Shown: one piece after another, positions 1 through 5,198 of the stretch
How the letters are laid out: the number at the start of each line of letters is the position of its first letter
How positions within the stretch are numbered: the first letter of the stretch is position 1
Source of the DNA: Parapedobacter deserti
GTDB lineage: Bacteria > Bacteroidota > Bacteroidia > Sphingobacteriales > Sphingobacteriaceae
Direction: 5' to 3'
NCBI RefSeq assembly: GCF_042646065.1
Contig: NZ_JBHRTA010000024.1
Coordinates: 1-5,243, forward strand
DNA: 5,243 bases
The notes under the pieces: generated by a model
Database searches by the model: none
What the model was told of the DNA's origin: nothing
Seen by the model: the letters and a program-made list of their open reading frames with translations, nothing else
Position numbers and translations under genes: made by a program

Positions 1-112
1 CGCGCAGCCGATCGGCAATGCATATACATACAACGCCATACTGGCTCCAGCACGGTGTAAGCTCGTCTCACACAACCGCTGCCTGCGTTGCAAAAGCCTG
101 ATATCATACTAC
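1..112 (-). other. leader-like region of a leftward gene outside the window
   Basis: No convincing gene is seen here. Read on the minus strand, the stretch resembles the region just upstream of the fibre-like gene that starts at 3764. It shares an identical 15-mer, a GCTCG a few tens of bases further downstream, a loosely matching CGGCA-ATGCA patch, and a small hairpin (CTGG-CT-CCAG at 41-50) in about the same place. By analogy the start codon of another paralogue would fall some 20 bases beyond the left edge. A minus-strand frame starting with ATG at 107 is open to the edge, but its Cys- and Arg-rich translation matches none of the paralogues, so I do not call it a gene. Confidence 0.35.
91..112 (-). 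repeat. copy 1 of a conserved upstream block (GATATCAGGCTTTTG)
   Basis: Bases 91-105 are identical to 3863-3877. Similarity continues for about seven more bases (ATACTACT here, TATAGTACT there) and then stops. On the minus strand both copies read GATATCAGGCTTTTG and face a fibre-like gene or the place where one is expected. It may be a conserved leader or operator element, or what remains of a duplicated upstream region. An IS-end remnant is a third possibility, because the second copy contains a TGATATC that could be the left terminus of the IS3 element. Confidence 0.55.
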
Positions 113-201
113 TTGATTATCCTCCAGGTTTAGGCTATTGCTTTTCGATTATTCCCCGATTGGTTGGTTTCTTGTCGTTATACCAAATTATGCTTACACA
201 A

Positions 202-232
202 CAAAAATAGAAAACGAATCCAATAAAACAAA
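202..232 (-). promoter_or_regulatory. Bacteroidota-type promoter candidate firing leftward
   Basis: On the minus strand TTTG (232-229) is followed, 19 bases later, by TATTTTTG (209-202). This fits the -33 TTTG and -7 TAnnTTTG pattern of the primary sigma factor in Bacteroidota, with normal spacing, in an AT-rich stretch (about 180-250) that holds no other feature. Transcription would begin near 195 and run left through the conserved block at 91-112. The gene served is outside the window. I searched the gaps upstream of the genes at 3764 and 2731 for TAnnTTTG and found none. The rest of 113-254 shows nothing I can name. Confidence 0.45.
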
Positions 233-254
233 TGAATATGTATTTTTTGCAATT

Positions 255-417
255 CGTCTGTCGGTGGCCCCAGTGAAAGCCTCCATTGCTATGAAAACCA
301 AACATCAGTTCGTGTTTCACCAGGATTATAAACAATGGCCGAATGTCCGGAGTTCCGTTACTGGAGTGTGTTGTTAACTTATTTACGGAGATTATTGGAT
401 TAGTTCCGCTTATAGAC
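255..417 (-). pseudogene. decayed internal fragment of a fibre-like gene (paralogue of gene D)
   Basis: This stretch aligns with the middle of the gene at 2826-3764 (about 3215-3373). Runs such as ATGGCCGAATG, GTTCCGCTTATAGA and ACCAAACAT are identical, and overall identity is roughly three quarters by eye. On the minus strand it encodes SISGTNPIISVN and, further on, ELMFGFHSNG followed by FHWG, matching residues 132-143 and 168-182 of the intact protein. Between these motifs a one-base and a two-base gap shift the frame and then restore it, so the intervening residues (NAGHSAIVYNPGE in the intact copy) are scrambled. There is no start, signal peptide or C-terminal block. The fragment begins about 20 bases after the stop of gene A, so it is probably a rearrangement scar. 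The left limit is approximate. Confidence 0.75.
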
Positions 418-436
418 GGCTTGGCTTCCGATTCAT

Positions 437-1056
437 TTATCGCTGTTTCATCGCTGATTTCAGCTCTGCAATTTCCTTGTTTTGAAGTTCGCTGGTTCGG
501 TTCAGATTAATAATGTGCAGTGTCAGTTCCTCTACTTTTTTCAGTAGCAGCAGGTTCATCTCCGCTAGGTCTAGGCCGTCCCGCTGGATGTCGGCGGCCG
601 AAGGGATTTCCAGAAGGTGCTTATGTTTTTTTACAAAAGCTTCTATTTTTTTTAGCGTGGGTAATTCGTAATCGGCTCAAAAACATAGTCCGGCACGGAG
701 ATGTCCGTTTTGACTTTAACCTCTTTGGCTAGAATATTACCGTTTACGGCAAGCTTGGCCTGGGGATTATTGGTACCGATGCCTACGTTATCCATCGCAA
801 CAATTTTTCCAGCCATAAGGCCCGTATACTGGCCGCTAGGAGCTGAATTCACAAGCATCAACCGGTTATTATTGCCATCATAATATGATTTAATGAAGGT
901 CCCGTCATCGTAAGAAGCGCTATACGGATAAATAGTCAAGTAGCCGTTTGTGTGTTTAAGCACACCCTCAACTAGAGAGCCCTGGCCTATAAGCTCCATC
1001 GGATGATTAAAAGCTAGTATGAATATGATGGTTTGAATTATCTTTGAGTTTTTCAT
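437..1056 (-). pseudogene. gene A: secreted fibre-like protein broken by a one-base deletion
   Basis: Uninterrupted translation from ATG 1056 gives only 134 residues and stops at 652. The conserved C-terminal block continues at once in the next frame. Restoring one G between bases 673 and 672 (CCG-ATT to CCG-GAT) turns VFEP-ITNYPR into VFEP-DYELP and reopens the frame to a TAA at 437, giving 206 residues. The restored protein has a hydrophobic N-terminus (about 5-20) that may be a signal peptide, a short middle, one VGIGTNNP repeat (91-98), VPDYVFEP (121-128), an IPSA motif, AEMNLLLLKKVEELTL and a coiled-coil tail. Its closest relative here is the gene at 1907-2731. The start codon overlaps the TGA of the upstream gene (ATGA), implying translational coupling. 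The break may be a real mutation or a sequencing error. As sequenced, the product lacks the shared terminal block. Confidence 0.8.
523..543. repeat. 21-bp perfect repeat inside paralogous C-terminal blocks (copy 1)
   Basis: These bases, encoding part of LLKKVEELT on the minus strand, are identical to 2011-2031 in the gene at 1907-2731. A shorter match, AGTTCCTCTACTTTTT, is present at 1156-1171 in the gene at 1053-1901. Such identity within otherwise diverged genes reflects common descent and could be a substrate for recombination or gene conversion between neighbours. Confidence 0.7.
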
Positions 1057-1901
1057 CGTTCGTTGGTATTAATTTTATTGACTTTTTGAAGAAGGTGCTT
1101 TATCTTACTCTCTTGTTCTGCGTTTTCTTTTTTGATGTCAATCAAATGCAGTGTTAGTTCCTCTACTTTTTCCAGCAACTTTCGGTTCATCTCGGCCAAG
1201 CCGATGCCGTTAGCCTCTGCTTCTTTCGCGGAAGGGATGCCTGGTAGGTACCCGTATGTATTGATATGGGATTCCAGTTCGGAAAGCGGCATCAGATCAT
1301 AGTCTTCCTTAAAAACATAGTCCGGCCAGTTGGCCGTCTCGACCTTCACCTCCCGGGCACGGATGTTGCCGTTGACCGATAATTTTTCCTGAGGGGTCGC
1401 TGTACCGATGCCGACGTTGCCATTGTACTGAATCATAAATTTATCTTCAATACCAAAGCGTCCGACGTTAGTAACCGCTCTTACATTTCCTCCCCCAGAT
1501 GGCAATGTACCAGTGTATAGCGTGGCGACTCGCCAACCGTAATTGTCGGAAAGCAGGCGCACGTCATTCACCGCGGCAGCAAAGTTGACCTCGATGTAAC
1601 TGTTTGAGCCATCATCCGTGATGCGCACGGCGGTCCAATATTGTGTTGTCGGGCTATCAGAGTTGACGCGGATACCGGCACCCGAACTCCAATCATGAAA
1701 CCAGTCGATAGTGGTTGTAATCGGTAGGTAGCTGCCGCCTTGGGTATATATCGTTACGCGGCCAAAACCCCTGCCTCCTGATCCGGACACGTGGGCAATT
1801 CGCTTCCATCCCATCGTGCCAGAATCGGCCGTCCCTGATGTCTGTGAGATGGTCACATTTGCCATCGAACACAACGTTATTAAAACTAAAAACTGTCTCA
1901 T
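1053..1901 (-). CDS. gene B: secreted tail-fibre-like or adhesin-like protein
   Basis: The product has 282 residues. A signal peptide is visible at 1-20 (MRQFLVLITL onward, probable cleavage near ISQ-TS). Residues about 30-155 are a Gly-, Ser- and Thr-rich, probably beta-stranded region (IDWFHDWSSGAGIRV at 65-79) unlike the middles of its neighbours; this is likely the variable, ligand-facing part. One GNVGIGTATP repeat (161-170) leads into NWPDYVF (191-197), LPGIPSA (219-225), LAEMNRKLLEKVEELTL (235-251) and a charged coiled-coil tail. The GIGT repeat and the terminal block are common in secreted Bacteroidota proteins that databases often label tail-fibre-domain proteins. The exact function is unknown, and trimer formation through the tail is an inference. 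It starts 5 bases after the preceding gene's stop and its TGA overlaps the next ATG, so it belongs to one transcription unit. The terminal block is of the W-x-DYVF subtype shared with the gene at 2826-3764. Confidence 0.85.
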   Translation of the reverse strand: MRQFLVLITLCSMANVTISQTSGTADSGTMGWKRIAHVSGSGGRGFGRVTIYTQGGSYLPITTTIDWFHDWSSGAGIRVNSDSPTTQYWTAVRITDDGSNSYIEVNFAAAVNDVRLLSDNYGWRVATLYTGTLPSGGGNVRAVTNVGRFGIEDKFMIQYNGNVGIGTATPQEKLSVNGNIRAREVKVETANWPDYVFKEDYDLMPLSELESHINTYGYLPGIPSAKEAEANGIGLAEMNRKLLEKVEELTLHLIDIKKENAEQESKIKHLLQKVNKINTNER

Positions 1902-1906
1902 GGTAT

Positions 1907-2731
1907 TTACTTCGTCTTTTTTTCTTCTAAATCCTTAATTCGTGCTTCAGCAGCTTGGACTCTTCCGATTAGTTCACCATTGGTTTTATTAAGCTGGATG
2001 ATATGCAAAGTCAGTTCCTCTACTTTTTTCAATAGCAATAGGTTCATCTCGGCCAGGTTAAGGCCATCACGCTCGACATCCTTAGCGGAGGGGATGTCGG
2101 GCAAATGTTTGTGTTGTTTTACAAACGCTTCGACCTCGTTTAGTGCTGGTAACTTATAGCCGGGCTCAAACACATAATCTGGCACTGCGATATTCGTTTT
2201 AACTTTTACTTCTGTGGCGAGGATATTGCCATCTACCGCAAGCCTGGCTTGGGGATTGGTAGTGCCGATGCCTACGCTTCCGTCGCTCAGCATGGTCATG
2301 TAGCGCGTGGAATAACTTTGCCAGACAAATAGTGGCCTATGGTTTACCTTTCCGGTGGACAGTCGTGCATCAAACGCTACCACGGCATCAGTACCATTAT
2401 CAACAGTACCATCTCCGATATTACCAGAAATGATCAACGCATAGCGATTATCGGAAGTCTTCGTTCCTATTATCGAAGGAATGAACTGCGCACTGACGCT
2501 TGTTCCGTTGTCTATCGTTAAGAAATCGTCGGGTGCATCAGAGATATGAAATTTCGCAAGATTTTCGGCACCTGCTTGCGCCGCTTTTTTTACCTCCAAC
2601 AGCGATGTCGGCGTAGTGGTACCGATGCCGGCGTTTCCCGTATTTGTGAGCCTGTTGGTTTGTGCGCTGCATAAGGAAGCTGCCATCGAAATAAAGAACG
2701 GGATTAGTAGAAATCGTTTTGCGTAGTTCAT
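1907..2731 (-). CDS. gene C: secreted tail-fibre-like or adhesin-like protein
   Basis: The product has 274 residues. A signal peptide spans 1-23 (KR, then LLIPFFISMAASLCSA, with a likely cut before QTN). A first GNAGIGTTTP repeat lies at 32-41 just after the cleavage site. Residues about 50-145 form a distinct middle with FLTIDNG and a region that may be a beta-sandwich. A second GSVGIGTTNP repeat is at 151-160. The conserved end follows: VPDYVFEP (183-190), LPDIPSA (210-216), LAEMNLLLLKKVEELTL (226-242) and a coiled-coil tail to 274. The end block is of the VPDYVFEP subtype shared with broken gene A, unlike the genes on either side. Its ATG overlaps the TGA of a possible 28-codon frame, which would allow coupled translation. 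Secretion and surface display are inferred from the signal peptide and family. No catalytic motif is seen. Confidence 0.85.
   Translation of the reverse strand: MNYAKRFLLIPFFISMAASLCSAQTNRLTNTGNAGIGTTTPTSLLEVKKAAQAGAENLAKFHISDAPDDFLTIDNGTSVSAQFIPSIIGTKTSDNRYALIISGNIGDGTVDNGTDAVVAFDARLSTGKVNHRPLFVWQSYSTRYMTMLSDGSVGIGTTNPQARLAVDGNILATEVKVKTNIAVPDYVFEPGYKLPALNEVEAFVKQHKHLPDIPSAKDVERDGLNLAEMNLLLLKKVEELTLHIIQLNKTNGELIGRVQAAEARIKDLEEKKTK
2011..2031. repeat. 21-bp perfect repeat inside paralogous C-terminal blocks (copy 2)
   Basis: Identical to 523-543, coding for the same LLKKVEELT segment on the minus strand. Flanking bases diverge mainly at third codon positions, as expected for paralogues under protein-level constraint. 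Confidence 0.7.
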
Positions 2732-2814
2732 TTGGTTTCAGTTTTTGTTAGAGGTTCTAATTGAATAACTCGGTGTTGCAAATCTTTCACCCTGATTGAA
2801 AAATCCTTATTCAT
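2728..2814 (-). CDS. possible 28-codon frame between genes D and C, perhaps a cut-off coiled-coil tail
   Basis: On the minus strand an ATG at 2814 opens 28 codons ending in a TGA that overlaps the ATG of the next gene (ATGA). The product is charged with a heptad-like pattern (IRVKDLQHRVIQLEPL), like the coiled-coil ends of the neighbouring proteins. The frame is also open upstream through the end of gene D, one base out of phase with it. A single indel near 2840 would therefore let D continue into this tail and couple to gene C. It could be a real mini-gene, the severed tail of D, or chance. No ribosome binding site is evident. Confidence 0.25.
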   Translation of the reverse strand: MNKDFSIRVKDLQHRVIQLEPLTKTETK

Positions 2815-2825
2815 GATACGTAATG

Positions 2826-3764
2826 TTATAGATGCGCTGTTTTTTCGATTAATTGGTCGATAGTTTCTTGTTGCTTCAAAATGTAAAGTGTTAATTCCTC
2901 CACTTTCTCTAGTAGCTTTCGGTTCATTTCGCCCAAGTCCACGCCGTTTTTATCGACTTCCTGCGCGGAAGGAATACCTGGTAAATGTCCGTGTTCTTTG
3001 ATGTACGTTTCCAGTTCAGTGAGCGGACGAAGTTGATAATGAGGTTTGAAAACGTAGTCCGCCCATCCGTTGATCGTGACGTTGATTTCCTTCGCCGCTA
3101 CTTTTCCGTCCACAGACAGCGTATAACCGGGCACTTTTTTATCCCCGATGGATACGCTGGTTTCTACGTTTAATTGACCGGATTTCGTTAATGTCATGCC
3201 ATATCCATTGGTTTTCGAGCCCCAATAGAAGTTGCCGTTACTGTGGAAACCAAACATTAATTCGGTATCTTCTCCTGGATTATAGACAATGGCCGAATGC
3301 CCAGCGTTCTGTAACTGGAGCATGTTGTTGAAACCATTTACCGAGATGATCGGATTCGTTCCGCTTATAGATGCTCCTCCACCCCGGACATCTAATTTAT
3401 ACGCCGGGTTGGCAACGCCGACCCCAATATTGCCTTTGACAACGAGATCATTTTTACCAGGATTAGCATAGCTATATGAATCTGAAACAAGAATTCCTCC
3501 GGCTCTCAACCCCGATGCAGATGAACGCTCTTCCGAATTGAACAACGATAGATAACGATTCAGTTCTTGATTGGCCGTTCCAGTGAAAATCGCTGCATCC
3601 CCCCCATTTTCGATGACGATTCGTCCGCGAATATCTAGTAACGCAGTGGGGGAAGTAGTTCCAATCCCTACGTTTCCGGTTGGTTGAATCTGATTGGTTT
3701 GTGCATTGCACAGTACGACTACCGTTGTTAAAAATAATACAATTGCGAGGTGTTTATCAAACAT
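2826..3764 (-). CDS. gene D: secreted tail-fibre-like or adhesin-like protein, first of the array
   Basis: From ATG 3764 the product has 312 residues. A signal peptide covers 1-21 (LAIVLFLTTVVVLCNA, cut before QTN). An in-frame ATG at 3794 would add a basic 10-residue lead (RLETK) and cannot be excluded. The frame stays open much further upstream into the insertion sequence, but that part is antisense to the transposase and is not coding. Three repeat units follow: GNVGIGTTSP (30-39), GNIGVGVANP (111-120) and a weaker VSIGDKKVPG (204-213). Between them lie SISGTNPIISVN and LMFGFHSNGNFYWG (169-182), the part copied in the fragment near 255-417. The end block is WADYVF (234-239), LPGIPSA (261-267) and LGEMNRKLLEKVEELTL (277-293), then a tail of only 19 residues, the shortest of the family here. 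Surface attachment or binding is inferred, and no enzyme motif is present. Confidence 0.87.
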   Translation of the reverse strand: MFDKHLAIVLFLTTVVVLCNAQTNQIQPTGNVGIGTTSPTALLDIRGRIVIENGGDAAIFTGTANQELNRYLSLFNSEERSSASGLRAGGILVSDSYSYANPGKNDLVVKGNIGVGVANPAYKLDVRGGGASISGTNPIISVNGFNNMLQLQNAGHSAIVYNPGEDTELMFGFHSNGNFYWGSKTNGYGMTLTKSGQLNVETSVSIGDKKVPGYTLSVDGKVAAKEINVTINGWADYVFKPHYQLRPLTELETYIKEHGHLPGIPSAQEVDKNGVDLGEMNRKLLEKVEELTLYILKQQETIDQLIEKTAHL

Positions 3765-3862
3765 GGCTTTATATATTTTGGTTTCTAAACGCATTAACCG
3801 ACGGCATGCAATTCTACCATGCGGCACAGGGCGTCCCCTGCTCGCTAACCACACTGCACGTA
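3765..3862 (-). promoter_or_regulatory. structured leader of gene D with two hairpins
   Basis: Two inverted repeats lie side by side upstream of the start codon: GCATG/CATGC (3804-3808 and 3818-3822, loop of 9) and CAGGG/CCCTG (3827-3831 and 3836-3840, loop of 4). A CTGG/CCAG hairpin occupies a comparable position in the left-edge copy (41-50). No TAnnTTTG promoter is visible between the insertion sequence and the gene. The stretch could be an untranslated leader whose promoter now lies beyond the insertion. A regulatory role is inference only. Confidence 0.3.
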
Positions 3863-3886
3863 CAAAAGCCTGATATCTATAGTACT
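3863..3886 (-). repeat. copy 2 of the conserved upstream block (GATATCAGGCTTTTG)
   Basis: Bases 3863-3877 are identical to 91-105, with weaker similarity to 3886. The block lies about 100 bases upstream of the start of gene D. After 3886 the two copies diverge completely, so a junction lies near here. It may mark the left end of the IS3 element. Confidence 0.55.
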
Positions 3887-3942
3887 CCCCAATAATAGGG
3901 CAATAGATTAAAGGTAGAAAAATAACCGTAGATTTATTGACG

Positions 3943-4221
3943 ATGAAGGTAAGCAGAAAGAAATTCAGTGCGGATTTCAAGGCAAAAGTGGCGATAGAAG
4001 CCCTTAAGGAACAGAAAACGATCCCGGAACTGGCCATCCAGTTCGATGTGCACCCCACGCAGATCCAGAGCTGGAAGAAGCAGTTCGTGGAAGAGGGCAG
4101 CCGGTTGTTCTCGGAGAAAGCGGTTGACACGAAGCGTCAGGACGCCGAAGAGGCGCGCCTGTACGAGCAGATCGGCAAGTTGCAGATGCAGAATGACTGG
4201 TTAAAAAAAAAGTTGCAGTGA
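3943..4221 (+). CDS. IS3-family transposase OrfA (helix-turn-helix protein)
   Basis: This is a 92-residue protein from ATG 3943. A TTG two codons upstream is less likely as the start. It is the DNA-binding half of the IS3 transposase, recognising the element's ends. RKKFSADFKAKVAIEAL (5-21) and the helix-turn-helix TIPELAIQFDVHPTQIQSWK (26-45) are typical of the transposase-8 or HTH_Tnp_1 family. The C-terminal part (about 66-92) is charged and heptad-like (ARLYEQIGKLQMQNDWLKKK), the leucine zipper used for multimerisation. Length is normal. It ends four bases into orfB (GTGA overlap), and a slippage heptamer just before its stop allows production of an OrfAB fusion, which is the active transposase in this family. 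Confidence 0.92.
   Translation: MKVSRKKFSADFKAKVAIEALKEQKTIPELAIQFDVHPTQIQSWKKQFVEEGSRLFSEKAVDTKRQDAEEARLYEQIGKLQMQNDWLKKKLQ
4206..4212 (+). promoter_or_regulatory. programmed -1 frameshift site A AAA AAG
   Basis: A run of nine A and one G (4203-4212) includes the heptamer A AAA AAG in the correct phase with orfA codons AAA (4207-4209) and AAG (4210-4212). The -1 frame is open from 4197 through the orfB stop at 5063, so slippage here joins OrfA residues 1-90 to 283 further residues, giving a fusion of about 373 residues. This is the classic control of IS3-family transposition. No downstream pseudoknot was worked out. Confidence 0.85.
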
Positions 4222-5063
4222 GCTTCAGCGTTGCGGATAGGCGTATGATGGTTGGGAAAGGAGAATGCATGTGTATCAGCGAACAATGCTCGCTGCTGGG
4301 CATCCACCGTTCGGGGTTCTATTACGTTCCCTCCGGTGAAAGCGAAGTGAACCTGGAGCTGATGGAACTGGTGGACCGTTTCTTCCTTGAGCACCCGCAC
4401 ACGGGCGTTGTGGCCATGTGCGCCTACCTTTGCCTGAGGGAAGGGTATGCGGTGAATGTGAAGCGCATACGGCGCCTGATGCGCCTTATGGGGCTCATGG
4501 CGGTTTACCCGGGCAAGAGGCTGAGCATACCGGACAAAGGGCACCGCAAATACCCGTACCTGTTGCGGGACATGGTGATCAACCGGAATAACCAGGTCTG
4601 GGAAACGGACATCACCTATATCCCGATGAAGAAGGGGTTCATGTACATGATGGCCGTGATCGATGTCCACAGCCGCTATATCGTCCACTGGAGCGTCTCC
4701 AACACGATGGATGCGGCCTGGTGTACCCGGGTGATCCGGGAGGCCTTCGAGCTGTGCGGTGCACCGGATATCGTTAACACGGACCAGGGCAGCCAATATA
4801 CGGCGTACGAGTTCCAGGAGGCATTATCGGGCAACGGTGTGCAGATATCAATGGACGGGAAAGGCAGGGCCCTGGATAACATTTTTATAGAAAGGTTCTG
4901 GCGCAGCCTGAAATACGAACATGTGTACCTGAAACCCGCCATGGAGGGGCTGGAGCTTTACCGGGGATTGCAGGTTTACATAGATTTTTACAATACGGGA
5001 AGGGGGCACGAGTCACTGGATCACAGGACCCCGGGGGGAAGTTATACACCGGCGGCGGCATGA
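4218..5063 (+). CDS. IS3-family transposase OrfB (DDE integrase-type catalytic protein)
   Basis: From GTG 4218 the protein has 281 residues, the usual size. It is the catalytic half of the transposase, carrying out strand cutting and joining. An N-terminal segment CSLLGIHRSGFYY (24-36) is the usual OrfB start region, and the HTH_21-like part (about 46-100) follows. The rve core carries all three acidic residues: D131 in ETDITYIPM, D189 in NTDQGSQYT and E225 in DNIFIERFWRSLKYE, with 35 residues between the last two (DD35E). The end has the usual H-x-SL-x-x-x-TP. It is mostly made as the OrfAB fusion through the A AAA AAG site. A separate start at ATG 4269 has a good GGGAAAGGAG sequence just ahead, so a free OrfB could also be made. 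No break or missing residue is seen. Antisense frames over it are shadows. Confidence 0.94.
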   Translation: MSFSVADRRMMVGKGECMCISEQCSLLGIHRSGFYYVPSGESEVNLELMELVDRFFLEHPHTGVVAMCAYLCLREGYAVNVKRIRRLMRLMGLMAVYPGKRLSIPDKGHRKYPYLLRDMVINRNNQVWETDITYIPMKKGFMYMMAVIDVHSRYIVHWSVSNTMDAAWCTRVIREAFELCGAPDIVNTDQGSQYTAYEFQEALSGNGVQISMDGKGRALDNIFIERFWRSLKYEHVYLKPAMEGLELYRGLQVYIDFYNTGRGHESLDHRTPGGSYTPAAA

Positions 5064-5108
5064 TCCACAAAGAAAAAAGAACCAAAAAAGAAAGAAAAGG
5101 CATGGAAA

Positions 5109-5136
5109 TGTGGAAAACCCTACGGGTTTACGCACA
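5109..5136. terminator. hairpin downstream of orfB
   Basis: AAACCC (5115-5120) and GGGTTT (5124-5129) pair around a TAC loop, and TGTG (5109-5112) with CACA (5133-5136) extends the stem across a small mismatch. There is no T run after it, so it is a weak terminator candidate. It may instead stop outside transcripts or belong to the poorly defined right end of the IS3 element. The preceding 5064-5100 is a purine-rich, non-coding stretch. Confidence 0.35.
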
Positions 5137-5153
5137 TTCGAGACTGTAAAATC

Positions 5154-5194
5154 AACTGTGTCAAGAGTTATAAAATGTTAACTTAGTCACAGTT
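5154..5194. repeat. inverted repeat AACTGTG / CACAGTT ahead of the second transposase
   Basis: Seven-base arms at 5154-5160 and 5188-5194 are perfectly complementary across a 27-base AT-rich spacer. The right arm ends 4 bases before the start codon at 5199. The arms may be paired transposase-binding sites within the element's end, or an operator for self-regulation. Function is inferred from position only. Confidence 0.5.
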
Positions 5195-5198
5195 TAAA

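Larger units (their letters stand above)
3871..5139 (+). mobile_element. IS3-family insertion sequence, ends not resolved
   Basis: The element holds orfA, a programmed slippage site and orfB in the standard IS3 order, all apparently intact. IS3 ends normally begin with TG and finish with CA. The only TG between the conserved block and orfA is at 3871 (TGATATC, followed by ACTCCCCAATAA), which resembles an IS3 left end but overlaps the repeated block. If that is wrong, the element starts somewhere after 3886. No matching inverted end was found between the orfB stop (5063) and 5139, where the next element seems to begin, so the right end is either very diverged, lost, or displaced beyond the window. 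The element lies head-to-head with gene D and may separate D from its promoter. Codon use in orfB (GGC, CTG, CGC) is more GC-rich than in the fibre genes, consistent with transfer. Confidence 0.7.

Noticed and set aside
1..107. Minus-strand frame from ATG 107 to the window edge
   Set aside because: The translation is Cys- and Arg-rich without recognisable motifs and overlaps the conserved upstream block. The matching region before gene D is not open in that frame.
2826..3064. Peptidase S74 self-cleaving chaperone at the C-terminus
   Set aside because: The end block resembles tail-fibre ends in position, but it is short and I cannot see the Ser-Lys catalytic pair, so I do not assign the family.
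437..3764. Diversity-generating retroelement or invertible shufflon acting on the fibre heads
   Set aside because: No reverse transcriptase, template repeat, site-specific recombinase or inverted crossover sites are visible. All genes have the same orientation.
3929..3936. TAGATTTA as a promoter for orfA
   Set aside because: It lies only 6 bases before the start codon and lacks the final G of TAnnTTTG, so it is a poor candidate.
3765..4130. N-terminal extension of gene D up to 4130
   Set aside because: The extension is antisense to orfA and the insertion sequence, and it would bury a clear signal peptide that starts at 3764.
4137..4796. Long minus-strand frame of 219 codons over orfB
   Set aside because: It is rich in His, Pro and Arg, a typical shadow of GC-rich coding, and lies opposite a complete DDE transposase.
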